A DNA stretch of 64,000 nucleotides from Streptomyces sp. NBC_00536 (lineage in GTDB: Bacteria; Actinomycetota; Actinomycetes; Streptomycetales; Streptomycetaceae): the NCBI RefSeq assembly GCF_036346295.1, contig NZ_CP107819.1, positions 3,472,001 through 3,536,000 on the forward strand. Direction: 5' to 3'. The translations under genes were made by a program, and so were the position numbers. This document shows, in pieces, positions 16,299-25,470 of this stretch; positions within the stretch are counted from its first letter, which is position 1, and each line of letters starts with the position of its first letter. The notes below the pieces were generated by a model. That model had not been told where the DNA came from. It saw only the letters and a list, made by a program, of their open reading frames with translations, and searched no databases.

Positions 16299-17930
16299 AT
16301 GTCCAGACCACACCGCAGATTGGTGAGCACCTGCATCGGTACGGTCACGGCCGGACTGCTCGCCACCGGCGCCGCGCTCGCGGCGCCCGAGGAGGACAAG
16401 GCCGCCGGCTCCGACATCGCGATGGGTGCCTATCTCGACTACGGCCCGCGGGGCGTGGCGCGGATCCCGTACCTGTCGCGCTGGCTTGGCGGCAAGGAGA
16501 TCCGGGTCGGGCACACCTACCTGCCCGGCGACCGGTGGTCGAACATCGAGGGCACCGACTTCCTGGAGGACTGGGCCACCTGGCGCCGGGGCGCCAAGGA
16601 CCGGATGTTCGTCCTCAACGTGCCCATGCAGGAACGCAACGAGGGCCGGGTCCCCGACCGCCAGGTGGCCCGGCTGATCCGCGCGGGCGCGGCCGGCGAG
16701 AACGACGCGCACTTCAGGAAGCTCGCCGAACGCCTCGTGTCCCTCGGTGTGCCGGACACGGTCGTCGTGCTCGGCTGGGAGATGAACGGCACCACCTACA
16801 CCCACCGCTGCGGGCCCGACCCGGAGCACTGGAAGGCGTACTGGAAGCGCATCGTGACCGCGATGCGCTCGGTGCCCGGCCAGCAGTTCAAGTTCGACTT
16901 CGCGCCGAACCGGGGCGCGGACGCCATCGGCTGGACCGCCTGCTACCCCGGTGACGACGTCGTCGACATCATCGGGATGGACTCCTACGACCAGGGCCCC
17001 GGCCGCACCTTCGACGACCAGGTGAGCCAGCCGTACGGGCTCCAGCAGCACGTCGACTTCGCGAAAGCACACGGCAAGGAGATCTCGTACCCGGAGTGGG
17101 GACTGTTCCGGCACGGGGACAATCCGGAGTACGTGCGGCGCATGCTGCAGTGGATCGAGCAGCACCGGCCGATCTACCACACCATCACGGACTACTGCCC
17201 GCACGGCGTGTGGCAGTGCAAGCAGAACCCGCGCTCCTCCCGGGCGTTCCGGGACGCGCTGGCCGCGAAGCCGGACCCGCTGCCGACGCCCGTGGTCCCG
17301 ACGCCCGTGGTCCCGACGCCGGTCGTCCCGACGCCCGTGATCCCCACCCCGGTGGTGCCGACCCCGGACCTCCCGACGCCCGCCGTCCCCACCCCGCACG
17401 TTCCGACTCCTCCGGTCCCGACCCCACAGGTCCCCACGCCCGAGGTCCCGACTCCACAGGTCCCGTCCCCGGCCGTTCCCTCGCCCGAGGTCCCGGCCCT
17501 GCCGCCCGTCGTCCCGTCGCCGGTCGTCCCGTCGCCGCTCGTTCCGTCGCCCGTCGTGCCGTTGCCGGAGGCGAGCCCCGTCCCGGTGCCGCCGCCGCTC
17601 GTGCCCACTCCCGTGGCCCCGAGCCCGGTCGCGCCGATCCCCGAGGCCCCGGTCGTCCCGAGCCCTGTCGTGCCGAGCCCGGTCGCGCCCAGCCCCGAGG
17701 CCCCGGTGGTGCTCCCGGTGCCGGAGCCGCCGTCCGCGGCTCCGGTGCCCGCGCCGCTGCCCACGCCGGTCAAGCCTCCGGTGGCTCCGAAGCCGCCCGC
17801 CCCCGCCACCCCGCAGCGGGAGTGGTGCGTCCCGGTCAACTTCGGGGAGTGGCTCTCCAAGCTGGTCGGCAAGCAGTCGGTCTGCGTCAAGATCGACCTG
17901 GGCGACGACAGCACCTGGTGGCCGTTCTAG
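16299..17930 (+). CDS. Secreted glycoside hydrolase, GH26-like, with proline-rich repeat stalk
   Basis: 543 residues. A signal peptide (RRLVSTCIGTVTAGLLATGA) is cleaved near residue 28. The catalytic domain spans about residues 38-325 and shows the GH26 pattern: acid/base Glu161 in LGWEMNG and candidate nucleophile Glu266 in ISYPEWGLF. Mannan or glucan cleavage is the family's usual activity. A ~170-residue stalk follows, made of VPTP units changing to VPSP and then PAP units, ending in a ~45-residue domain with two Cys (EWCVPVNFGEW, KQSVCVKIDLG) that may bind the cell surface or a polymer. The ATG at 16299 has GGGAG upstream. It lies convergent to the polysaccharide operon, which suggests trimming or release of that polymer. 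Confidence 0.78.
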   Translation: MSRPHRRLVSTCIGTVTAGLLATGAALAAPEEDKAAGSDIAMGAYLDYGPRGVARIPYLSRWLGGKEIRVGHTYLPGDRWSNIEGTDFLEDWATWRRGAKDRMFVLNVPMQERNEGRVPDRQVARLIRAGAAGENDAHFRKLAERLVSLGVPDTVVVLGWEMNGTTYTHRCGPDPEHWKAYWKRIVTAMRSVPGQQFKFDFAPNRGADAIGWTACYPGDDVVDIIGMDSYDQGPGRTFDDQVSQPYGLQQHVDFAKAHGKEISYPEWGLFRHGDNPEYVRRMLQWIEQHRPIYHTITDYCPHGVWQCKQNPRSSRAFRDALAAKPDPLPTPVVPTPVVPTPVVPTPVIPTPVVPTPDLPTPAVPTPHVPTPPVPTPQVPTPEVPTPQVPSPAVPSPEVPALPPVVPSPVVPSPLVPSPVVPLPEASPVPVPPPLVPTPVAPSPVAPIPEAPVVPSPVVPSPVAPSPEAPVVLPVPEPPSAAPVPAPLPTPVKPPVAPKPPAPATPQREWCVPVNFGEWLSKLVGKQSVCVKIDLGDDSTWWPF

Positions 17931-17956
17931 GCAGGGCTTCGGCAACGGCACCGATG

Positions 17957-19099
17957 TCACCGGACGCGCAGTTCGTTCAGCCGGGCCCGCCAGTCCCTGG
18001 CGGCCGGCAGGGACTCGCGCAGCGCCTCCACCGCCCGCTCGCGCCCCGACAGCTGCGACTCGTGCAGTCGCAGCAGGGGCGCGAGCGGCGCCGTGGCCAG
18101 CAGGAACCGCTGGTTGACCACGACTTCGGGGCGCCAGTGGTTCTTGTACGGTTCGGACCCGCGCAGGAAGCTGACCACCGGCCGGCCCTCCGCGAGCGCC
18201 CGCCCCGCCTCGTGGCGCAGCAGCAGCGTCGCCACGTCCACCTTCTTGTCCCGCAGCCCCGGGTCGGCCCCGTACAGATAGCCGCCGCTCAGCCCCGCCG
18301 ACAGCAGCGTGACGTTCGCGGCCACCACCTTGCCCTCCAGCCGGAACTCGGTCAGCCGGCCCTCCCCGCAGCGCACCATCCGCCGGGTGGCCCGGGTCAG
18401 GTGCTCGGCGAAGCGGGGCCGCAGGTGCTCGGGGGTCACCCCGCGGCCCCGCCACTGCTTCTCGTGCAGCCGTAGCAGGGTCCGTACCGCGCGCGGCACT
18501 TCCTGTTCGGTGACGTCGCGCTCCTCGATGCCCGCCGCGTCGGTCTTGCGGAGCTTGGCGCGCACCCGCTGGGCGCCCGCCTTCGGCATCCGCTTGACCA
18601 GTTCGTCGAAGGGCAGCGCGGGCAGCTCCATGCAGGTGGAGTCCGCCAGCCGGGTACGGGCGCCGGGCCACTGCCCGTACAACCGCTCGGCGGCGGCCCC
18701 GGGCCGCACCTCGCGCAGGTCGATCACCGCGCCGCGGGCGGCCCGGTGCAGGCCGTGCGCGAGCGCGGGGACGACCTGCTCGGCGTACTCCGCGTCGAGC
18801 AGGACGTCGAAGTAGTCGGTGATGCCCCCGCCGAGCGGGACGAGCAGTGGCAGCGGCCGGTGGACGAGCATCAGCGCGGCCGCGCCGACCAGCTCGCCCC
18901 CGCGCCGGACCAGGACGACGCGCAGCCGCCCGTCCCGGCCGTAGGACAGCCACCAGGAGTGCAGCCACGCGTGGCTCTGGAACGGGGTGGCGGTGGGGCA
19001 GCTGCGCACGAGCCGGTTCCACGGCTCCTCCAGCGCGGCGAACTGCCGGGGGTCGCGGCACAGCGTCACCGACAGGGCCCCGGTGGAGCCCGCGCTCAT
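17957..19099 (-). CDS. CelD/BcsL-type GNAT acyltransferase
   Basis: 380 residues, cytosolic. The pattern matches the FemAB-like double-GNAT Acetyltransf_6 proteins found in polysaccharide clusters: PFQSHAWLHSWWLSYGRDG near the N-terminus, a coiled basic middle (KRMPKAGAQRVRAKLRKTDA) and the acceptor-side block GYLYGADPGLRDKKVDVATL. These enzymes are thought to acylate sugars of an exported glycan. It is the last gene of the operon, and its start overlaps the stop of the upstream Wzz-like gene (19096-19099), implying coupled translation. Confidence 0.82.
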   Translation of the reverse strand: MSAGSTGALSVTLCRDPRQFAALEEPWNRLVRSCPTATPFQSHAWLHSWWLSYGRDGRLRVVLVRRGGELVGAAALMLVHRPLPLLVPLGGGITDYFDVLLDAEYAEQVVPALAHGLHRAARGAVIDLREVRPGAAAERLYGQWPGARTRLADSTCMELPALPFDELVKRMPKAGAQRVRAKLRKTDAAGIEERDVTEQEVPRAVRTLLRLHEKQWRGRGVTPEHLRPRFAEHLTRATRRMVRCGEGRLTEFRLEGKVVAANVTLLSAGLSGGYLYGADPGLRDKKVDVATLLLRHEAGRALAEGRPVVSFLRGSEPYKNHWRPEVVVNQRFLLATAPLAPLLRLHESQLSGRERAVEALRESLPAARDWRARLNELRVR

Positions 19100-19866
19100 C
19101 GCACCGGCTCCTTCTCCTTCGCGGAGGCGGAGGCGGCGGCCTCGCCCTGGGCGGGCAGCGAGGTCACGTAGCCGGACTCGGCGTGTCCGGCGCCGGTCGC
19201 GGCCGCCTCAGCCCCGTCCGTACGGCGCCTGCGGCCGGGCCTGGCCAGCAGCCACAGGCCGCCGATCAGCCCGCCCGCGCACAGGCCGACGGCTCCGCTG
19301 AGCGGCGCGGACGGCGAGGCGGGGTCGGCCGGGGCGACGGCCTGGTTGAACAGCAGCAGCTGCACGCCGGTGTTCTTGGCGGCCTGATTGCTGCTCAGGG
19401 ACAGCGCGTCGGCGACCGCGTTGGCGATGTCGGCGGCGCCGGTGGCGGTCCGGGAGGTGCCGGTGATCGCGATCATCGGGGACTCGGGGGAGGTCTCCGC
19501 GCGGACCTGCTTGCGCAGCTGCTCGGCGCCGATGCCCGCCCGGGGCTGGGCGTAGGCGAGGGTGGAGCTGCTGGTGGCGATGCGGGCGTACGCCTGGGCG
19601 AAGCCGAGGGCGGTGGCCGGCTGGGTGGTGTCGTCCGGGACGGCGACGACATAGCTGGTGGCGGCGTACTCGGGGGCCTTCAGCACCCCGTACGCCCCGC
19701 CCGCGGCCAGGCCCAGCAGGGCGCAGGCGGGCAGCGGCCACCACACGGGCAGCGGGCGCAGCCGCCCCCCGATGCGGCGCCCCCGCCGCCCGTGGGGCGC
19801 CGGGTCCTTGTCCGGCGTGCGGTCGGACTTCTTGTGGTCGGGGGTCTCGGCCATGTGCGTGCTCAC
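19096..19866 (-). CDS. Wzz-like polysaccharide chain-length/co-polymerase protein
   Basis: 256 residues. A basic, proline-rich cytoplasmic leader (~40 residues) is followed by a first membrane helix (LPACALLGLAAGGAYGVL), an extracytoplasmic domain with the Wzz-type opening KAPEYAATSYVVAV, and a second helix near residue 210 (LSGAVGLCAGGLIGGLWLLA). The second helix is followed by a basic stretch (RPGRRRR) and a variable tail. No tyrosine-kinase domain is attached. It likely sets polymer length together with the ligase/polymerase encoded upstream. Starts overlap by 4 bp on both sides within the operon. Confidence 0.78.
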   Translation of the reverse strand: MSTHMAETPDHKKSDRTPDKDPAPHGRRGRRIGGRLRPLPVWWPLPACALLGLAAGGAYGVLKAPEYAATSYVVAVPDDTTQPATALGFAQAYARIATSSSTLAYAQPRAGIGAEQLRKQVRAETSPESPMIAITGTSRTATGAADIANAVADALSLSSNQAAKNTGVQLLLFNQAVAPADPASPSAPLSGAVGLCAGGLIGGLWLLARPGRRRRTDGAEAAATGAGHAESGYVTSLPAQGEAAASASAKEKEPVR

Positions 19867-21119
19867 TTCCTCGTGGAGGGGAGTTCGGTTTCCGGGCCCC
19901 GCGGTGTGCGGGTCCGGTGGTTCGTGTCGGCCGGGTCGCCGGCCCGGGTGGCGGGCGCGGGCAGGGGCGCGGGGCGGCGGGCGGAGGCGGAGGCGGGGGC
20001 GAGGGCGCGCTCGTAGACGTGCAGGAGCTGTTCCGCGCTGCGGACGATGTCGTAGCGGCGGACCACCGGCGGTGGCGGCAGCCGCCGGGCCCCGGCCTCC
20101 ATGTGGCCGCGCAGGGCCGCGGTCAGCTCCTCCTGCCCGGGCCCGATCCGGCGCGCGCCCGGGGCCTGCGCGGCGGGCAGGTCGTCGATCGCCGGGCAGG
20201 TGACGTGCAGCACGGGCAGCCCGGCGGCCAGCGCCTCGACCACCGCCAGCCCGAAGGCCTCCTCGCGCGACGGCGAGACGAAGACGTCCATGGCGGCGAG
20301 CAGCGCCGGGATCCCGGGGGTGCGGCCGTCGGCGGTGTCACCGAGCGGGTCGCGTTCGCCCAGCAGGTGGATGCGGTGCTGCGCGCCCAGTTCGGCGGCG
20401 AGCAGCCGCAGCGCGGGCCGCTCGGGCCCGTCCCCGGCGAGCAGCAGGTGGGCGCCGGGCAGCGCCGCCACCGCGCGCACCAGGACGTCGAAGCGTTTGC
20501 CGGGCACGAGCCGGCCGACCCCGCCGACCACGAACGCCCGTTCCGGCAGGCCGGTGCGGGCGCGGGTGGTCCGGCGCACCGATTCGTCGAAGCGGAAGCG
20601 GACCGCCTCGATCCCGTTGGGTACGACGTGGACGCGGGCCGCGGGCACTCCCCAGCCCTCCAGCCGCGCCGCGACCGTGTCCGACACCGCGACCGTCGCC
20701 GCGCCGAGCTTCTCGCTCGCCAGGTACAGCGCCCGTACCCCGCTTGAGAGCGGGCGGCCCTCGATCTCGCCCGCGCCGAGGGAGTGTTCGGTGGCCACGG
20801 TCGCGCCGACGCCCGCGATCCTGGCCGCGAGGCGCCCGTACACGCAGGCCCGGTAGAGGTGGGTGTGCACCAGGTCGTATTCGCCGCGCCGGATGAACTT
20901 CACCAGCCGGGGCAGCGCCCCCAGGTCGCGGTTGCCGCGCATCCCGAGGTGGACCACGCGGACCCCGTCGGCCCGCAGCCCCTCCGCGACCGGCCCGGGG
21001 TTGGTCAGCGTCAGCACGTCACACTGCACCGGCAAGTGGCGCAGCAGCAGGCGCAGTTGTTGTTCCGCCCCGCCGACACCGAGCCCGGTGATGATGTGGA
21101 GCGCCTTGAGCGTCTTCAC
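19863..21119 (-). CDS. Glycosyltransferase family 4
   Basis: 418 residues, GT-B fold, probably at the membrane's inner face. The N-terminal domain has ALHIITGLGVGGAEQQLRLL, typical of GT4. The C-terminal nucleotide-sugar domain has VGGVGRLVPGKRFDVLVRA, LLLAGDGPERPAL and the EX7E block SPSREEAFGLAVVEALAAG. The tail after residue ~385 is Pro/Ala-rich and likely disordered. I chose the GTG at 21117-21119, which overlaps the deacetylase stop (GTGA). It would add a sugar to the lipid-linked repeat unit of the surface polymer. Confidence 0.87.
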   Translation of the reverse strand: MKTLKALHIITGLGVGGAEQQLRLLLRHLPVQCDVLTLTNPGPVAEGLRADGVRVVHLGMRGNRDLGALPRLVKFIRRGEYDLVHTHLYRACVYGRLAARIAGVGATVATEHSLGAGEIEGRPLSSGVRALYLASEKLGAATVAVSDTVAARLEGWGVPAARVHVVPNGIEAVRFRFDESVRRTTRARTGLPERAFVVGGVGRLVPGKRFDVLVRAVAALPGAHLLLAGDGPERPALRLLAAELGAQHRIHLLGERDPLGDTADGRTPGIPALLAAMDVFVSPSREEAFGLAVVEALAAGLPVLHVTCPAIDDLPAAQAPGARRIGPGQEELTAALRGHMEAGARRLPPPPVVRRYDIVRSAEQLLHVYERALAPASASARRPAPLPAPATRAGDPADTNHRTRTPRGPETELPSTRK

Positions 21120-21898
21120 CCGCGCACCGCCCGCCGCAGCCCGGCGACCCGGTGGCGCAGCCGCTTGATCCGCAGCCGGGCCGCGCCGTCGGCCTGGCTG
21201 ATGTGGGTGCGGGGCAGGGCGTACGGGCCCGCGAGCGCCCCGGGGGCGATCGCGCACGCGTACCGGTACCCGGCGGCCCGGGTCGCCTCGACGACCCGCC
21301 GGTCGATGGATCCGTACGGGTAGCAGAAGCCCTCGGGCAGGGTCCCGGTCAGCTCCCGCAGGAGTTCGCGGCTGCCGCACAGCTCCTGCTGGAGGACGTC
21401 GTCGGGGACGGCGGTCAGGTGCTGGTGGAGCAGGCCGTGCGAGCCGATCTCCTGGCCCGCCTCGGCCACCGCGCGGATCCCCTCCGCGCTCAGCAGGGGC
21501 TTGCGCGGGCCCAGCGGGTCCCACACGTTGTCCACGCCGAGCCGCCCGGGCAGTACGAACAGGGTCGAGGTCCACCCCTGCCGCTGGAGCAGCGGCAGCG
21601 CGTGGTCGAGGTAGTCGGTGTAGCCGTCGTCGAAGGTCAGGCCGACGAGCCCGGCGGCCCGGCCGTCCGCGCGGGCCCGCAGCAGTTCGCCGACCGAGAC
21701 CCCGCGCAGACCGCGCGAGCGCATCCAGCGCAGCTGGGCTTCCAGGGTGTCGGGGGTGACGGTGATGCCGTACGGGTCCTCGGCGGGATCGGTGAACTCG
21801 GTCACCGAGTGGTACATGAGGACCCACGGGGAGCCGGAAGAGGCCTTGCGGGCGGGAGCCGCCGCGGCGGCGGGCGCCGTGTCGGTGTCAGCGGACAT
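21116..21898 (-). CDS. Polysaccharide deacetylase (carbohydrate esterase 4 / NodB family)
   Basis: 260 residues. The NodB fold is shown by WVLMYHSVTEF, the metal and catalytic motif LTFDDGYTDYLDHALP, EIGSHGLLHQHLT for the two metal-binding His residues, and FCYPYGSIDRRVVEATRAAG. It has no signal peptide, so it may act in the cytosol on a lipid-linked precursor or reach the outside in a non-classical way. It overlaps the flippase gene upstream by 11 bp and the GT4 gene downstream by 4 bp. Likely substrates are N-acetylhexosamine residues of the operon's polymer. Confidence 0.88.
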   Translation of the reverse strand: MSADTDTAPAAAAAPARKASSGSPWVLMYHSVTEFTDPAEDPYGITVTPDTLEAQLRWMRSRGLRGVSVGELLRARADGRAAGLVGLTFDDGYTDYLDHALPLLQRQGWTSTLFVLPGRLGVDNVWDPLGPRKPLLSAEGIRAVAEAGQEIGSHGLLHQHLTAVPDDVLQQELCGSRELLRELTGTLPEGFCYPYGSIDRRVVEATRAAGYRYACAIAPGALAGPYALPRTHISQADGAARLRIKRLRHRVAGLRRAVRG

Positions 21899-24113
21899 GA
21901 CGGAACCTCTGGGTGATCAGGGCGGGCAGGGCGGTGATTTCCAGCGCCCGTATGGCCATGCCGGAGGCTCCGAACATGGCCGGGACCAGCAGCGCGCCGA
22001 GCGCTGCGCTGAGCAGGGGGTCGGGGATCATCGGACCGGCGATCCAGCCGGTCGCGCAGGCCGCGGCGGCGGCCACGGCGAGCCGGCCGATGCTGGTGGC
22101 GACCCGGCGGAGCTGGATGGGGACGATCCGCGAGCCGAGGCCGGTGAGGAGCAGGGCCGCGGTGGCGGTGATGCCCGCGGCGTTGGCGGCGGCGATCCCG
22201 TAGGTCCCCCACCAGCCGACCGCGAAGGCCCCGGCGACGATGTTGACGAGGAGTCCGGCGCCCATCGCGAGCGCCGGGAACCAGGTGGGCCGGGCGGTCG
22301 AGAAGAAGGGCCGGCTCAGCGCCCCGACGAGGCAGTGGCCGAGCAGCCCGATGCCGTAGACCCGCATGACGGAGGCGGTGGCCACGGTGTCCTGGTGGGT
22401 GAAGGCACCGCGTTCGAAGAGGACCTGGATGATCTGGGGCGCATACCCGATGACGAGCGCGGTGCCCATGAGGACGGCGAGGGAGGCGAGCGCGAGGTCC
22501 TGTTCGACCCGCCGCCGGGCCTTCTCCCGCTCTCCGCCCGCCATGGCCTGCGCGACCACAGGGAAGGTGACCGTACAGATCATCAGGGAGAGCACCATCG
22601 GCATCTGCGCGACCTTCTGCGCGTAGTTCAGGTGCGAGATGGCGCCGGGCGGCAGGGACGCGGCCAGGAACCGCTCGACGAGCACCTGGGACTGGCGGAA
22701 CACCGCGAAGAAGATGACCGGGGCGATCACGCCGAAGGCGATGAGGGTCGGCCGGTCGCGGCCCTGCTGGCGGCGGCTGGCGCCCCTGGCGCGGGGCGGG
22801 CCGAAGCCGACGTGCCGCAGGAAGGCGGGCAGCTGGACGAGGATCATGAGCAGCCCGCCGACGGCGACGCCGAAGGCGGCGGCCCGCACCCCCCACACGG
22901 CGTGCAGGGCCAGCATCCCGCCGATGATCCCCACGTTGTAGGCGACGTAGATCGCGGCCGGGGGCACGAAGGAGCGGTGGGCGCGCAGGGCGGCGCTGAA
23001 GTAGCCCGCGATGCCGAAGCTGAGGACCGTGAGCGCGGTCAGCCGGGTGCACTCGATGGCGAGTGCGGGATCCGGCAGCCCCGGCGCGAGCACGGCGACG
23101 ACGAGCGGCGCGGCGACGACGAGTACGGAGGCCACCGCGGCCAGCAGCACGGCCAGGCGCGGCAGCGTCGCCCCGACCAGCAGCCGTACGGGGTCCTGGG
23201 CGCGGGCCTGCTTACGGGTCAGCCCGGCCCGCCCGGCCGCCCGCCGGGCCAGGGCGTGGCTGAAGGCGGGCACCATCAGCAGCGCCATGGCGTCCTCGAT
23301 CAGCAGGGTCGAGGCCATCTCGGGCACGGTCCAGGCGATCAGGAAGGCGTCGCTGTCGTGCCCGGCGCCGAAGAGGTGCGCGATGGTCTGGTCCCGGAAC
23401 AGCCCGAAGGCGGCCCCGGCGGCGGTCAGTCCGGCCGTGACGGCCGCGGCCTTGGCCAGGAACCGGCCGAGCGGAGCGCTGCCGCCACCGGCCTCCCCGG
23501 CAGCGGCCGGACTGGGGTCGCCGGGCCCGGAGCCCCCGCCCCGCACCCCGCGCCGCCGCCCGGCCGCAGTGGCGCACCCGCCCTCGGCCCGGCCGAAGCC
23601 GCCGCCCGTGGCCCCGGCTTCCGCCTCCCGCACACCCGCACGCCGAACCCCGTCCCCGGCAACCCCGCGCGCCCGCACGCCGGTCGCGAGAACACCGGCG
23701 CGCCGCGCCTTCGGCGCCAGGGACCTGCCCGACCCGGCAAAGCCGGAGCCGGGACCCTCGGCGCCCCGAACGCCCGCGCGCCGCGCCATCGGTGCGGCGG
23801 GCACGCCCGTCCCGGCGAAGCCGGTGGGCGGTGCCGCGCCGGGGGCGTGGCCGGGCGGCGCCGGGCGCGGGCCCGTCAGGCCCGTGTTGGGGCCCGTACC
23901 GAGGATGTGCCCGCGGGCCGGTCCGGAGGGCGGGGCCGGAAGGGGCGGCTCCGCCGCATCGGCACCGGCATCCGCACGGCCGCCGGCACCGGCATCCGCA
24001 CCGGCCCCGGGGGCCGGGGTCGCGGAGGCGGGCGGAACGTGGGTGGGGCCCGCCCCGGCCACAGGGGCGGGGGCGGGCCTCCGGGCGCCCGTCACGGGCG
24101 TCGTATCGCTCAC
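21888..24113 (-). CDS. MurJ/MviN-type lipid-linked oligosaccharide flippase
   Basis: 741 residues. The first ~215 are Ala/Pro/Gly-rich, low complexity and probably cytosolic. From about residue 218 a polytopic region with ~14 hydrophobic helices shows the MurJ-family pattern (LAKAAAVTAGLTAAGAAFGL, FLIAWTVPEMASTLLIEDA, GAISHLNYAQKVAQMPMVLS). Placed between a ligase/polymerase and glycosyltransferase genes, it most likely flips the lipid-linked repeat unit of the operon's polysaccharide (a Wzx role) rather than lipid II, though a lipid II role cannot be excluded from sequence. It overlaps neighbours by 4 and 11 bp. Confidence 0.82.
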   Translation of the reverse strand: MSDTTPVTGARRPAPAPVAGAGPTHVPPASATPAPGAGADAGAGGRADAGADAAEPPLPAPPSGPARGHILGTGPNTGLTGPRPAPPGHAPGAAPPTGFAGTGVPAAPMARRAGVRGAEGPGSGFAGSGRSLAPKARRAGVLATGVRARGVAGDGVRRAGVREAEAGATGGGFGRAEGGCATAAGRRRGVRGGGSGPGDPSPAAAGEAGGGSAPLGRFLAKAAAVTAGLTAAGAAFGLFRDQTIAHLFGAGHDSDAFLIAWTVPEMASTLLIEDAMALLMVPAFSHALARRAAGRAGLTRKQARAQDPVRLLVGATLPRLAVLLAAVASVLVVAAPLVVAVLAPGLPDPALAIECTRLTALTVLSFGIAGYFSAALRAHRSFVPPAAIYVAYNVGIIGGMLALHAVWGVRAAAFGVAVGGLLMILVQLPAFLRHVGFGPPRARGASRRQQGRDRPTLIAFGVIAPVIFFAVFRQSQVLVERFLAASLPPGAISHLNYAQKVAQMPMVLSLMICTVTFPVVAQAMAGGEREKARRRVEQDLALASLAVLMGTALVIGYAPQIIQVLFERGAFTHQDTVATASVMRVYGIGLLGHCLVGALSRPFFSTARPTWFPALAMGAGLLVNIVAGAFAVGWWGTYGIAAANAAGITATAALLLTGLGSRIVPIQLRRVATSIGRLAVAAAAACATGWIAGPMIPDPLLSAALGALLVPAMFGASGMAIRALEITALPALITQRFRHVR

Positions 24114-25468
24114 GCGGCGGCCGCGCGGTCCACGGCGCCGTCACCGGTCGGGGACGGGAGCGCCCACCACGCGGCCAGGCCGATGATCACTCCGGTGAGG
24201 ACGGTGGAGGGGCCGCCGATGTCGGCGTACAGGAAGTCGGTCAGCTGCCAGACGAACAGCCCGGCCGCGACCAGCCCGCAGTCCCGGATCCGGCGAGCGG
24301 CCGGATCCGGGGCCAGGACCCGCCGCACCCCGGCGACCAGCAGCGCCGCCCAGCCGCCCGCGAGCGCGGTCAGCCCGATCAGCCCCTGCTCGCTGAGGAC
24401 CAGCAGGTACATGTTGTGCGGGGACAGCAGCGGCTGGCGGATGAAGGCCTGGCCCGCGCCCGCCGTGTCGCTCCCCGAGGACAGCCCCAGCCCGGAGTGG
24501 CTGTCGCGGTTGGCGGGGAATCCCTTGAGGCCGACCCCGGCGGCCGGCCGCTCGCGCCACATCGACTCGGCGGCGGCCCACATCGTGTAGCGGTCGGTCA
24601 CCGACTGGTCGGGCGCGCTGGAGACCTGCGTGATGGAGCCGATCCGCTCGGCGATCATCTCGGAGCCGAAGCCGAAGCCGCCCACCAGGACCACCCCGGC
24701 CGCGCCGAGCGCGACGAGCACCTTCAGCGCCCGCCGCACCCCGGCCATCAGCATCACGACGAGCCCCGCGCCGACGGTGGCGATCCACGCGCCCCGGCTG
24801 AAGGACAGCCCGAGCGGGACGAGCAGCGCGAGCGCGCAGACGGTGGCCGCGCGCCGGACCCGGTGCGACAGCGTGGGGGTCAGCGCGGCGGCGGTGGCGA
24901 TGATCAGCCCGTAGGCGACCACGGTGGCCATGCCCATGACGTCGCCGGGGCCGAAGGTGCCCACGGCCCGGATGTCCGAGCCCTGGTAGGAGGCTCCGGT
25001 GTGGGTGGCGAACTGGACGACGCCCACCGCCCCCTGGACCAGCGCCAGGGCCACGAAGCACGCCCCGGCCAGCCGGAACTCCCGCGCGCCGCGCACCAGC
25101 AGCACCACCGCGGCCGGGACCAGCACGAACACCTGGAGGTAGCGCACGAAGCCGGGCAGCGCGGCGTACGGATCGGCGGCGGTCACGGTGGCGACGGCCA
25201 GCCCGGCGGCGGGCAGCCCGAGCAGGAACGCGCCCAGCGGGCTCAGCGCGCGGGTCTGCCCGCGCAGCGCCTGGACCCCGCAGCAGAACACCAGCAGCAG
25301 GGAGGCCGCGTCGGCCGGGGTGACCTTGCCGGAGGCGGTCGCGTCCCCCGCGGGCAGCGGGGCGCACAGCAGCAGGACGGTCGCGGCGAGCGGCAGCAGC
25401 GGCCAGTGCCTGCGCAGCGCGCCCGGGAGGTCGAAGCGGATCGGGGGTGTGGCGTGGGCGGTGCTCAT
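24110..25468 (-). CDS. O-antigen ligase / polymerase family membrane protein (Wzy/WaaL-like)
   Basis: 452 residues, about 11-12 hydrophobic segments. The large periplasmic-type loop carries the family motif (ITQVSSAPDQSVTDRYTMWA; later QPLLSPHNMYLLVLSEQGLI with the conserved H-N). It would polymerise or attach lipid-linked oligosaccharide outside the membrane. I chose the ATG at 25466-25468 because GGGAGG precedes it and it begins just after the upstream gene's stop (25471); a 20-residue longer start lies inside that gene. It overlaps the flippase gene by 4 bp. Confidence 0.82.
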   Translation of the reverse strand: MSTAHATPPIRFDLPGALRRHWPLLPLAATVLLLCAPLPAGDATASGKVTPADAASLLLVFCCGVQALRGQTRALSPLGAFLLGLPAAGLAVATVTAADPYAALPGFVRYLQVFVLVPAAVVLLVRGAREFRLAGACFVALALVQGAVGVVQFATHTGASYQGSDIRAVGTFGPGDVMGMATVVAYGLIIATAAALTPTLSHRVRRAATVCALALLVPLGLSFSRGAWIATVGAGLVVMLMAGVRRALKVLVALGAAGVVLVGGFGFGSEMIAERIGSITQVSSAPDQSVTDRYTMWAAAESMWRERPAAGVGLKGFPANRDSHSGLGLSSGSDTAGAGQAFIRQPLLSPHNMYLLVLSEQGLIGLTALAGGWAALLVAGVRRVLAPDPAARRIRDCGLVAAGLFVWQLTDFLYADIGGPSTVLTGVIIGLAAWWALPSPTGDGAVDRAAAA

Positions 25469-25470
25469 GC

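Noticed and set aside
17192..17914. Minus-strand frame encoding VGTTGVG glycine repeats
   Set aside because: It is the complement of the VPTP repeat stalk of the GH26-like protein; no start signal, and only a mirror of that repeat.
16251..19061. 936-codon minus-strand open frame across the GH26-like and GNAT genes
   Set aside because: Shadow frame; both real genes have signal, motifs and codon bias in other frames.
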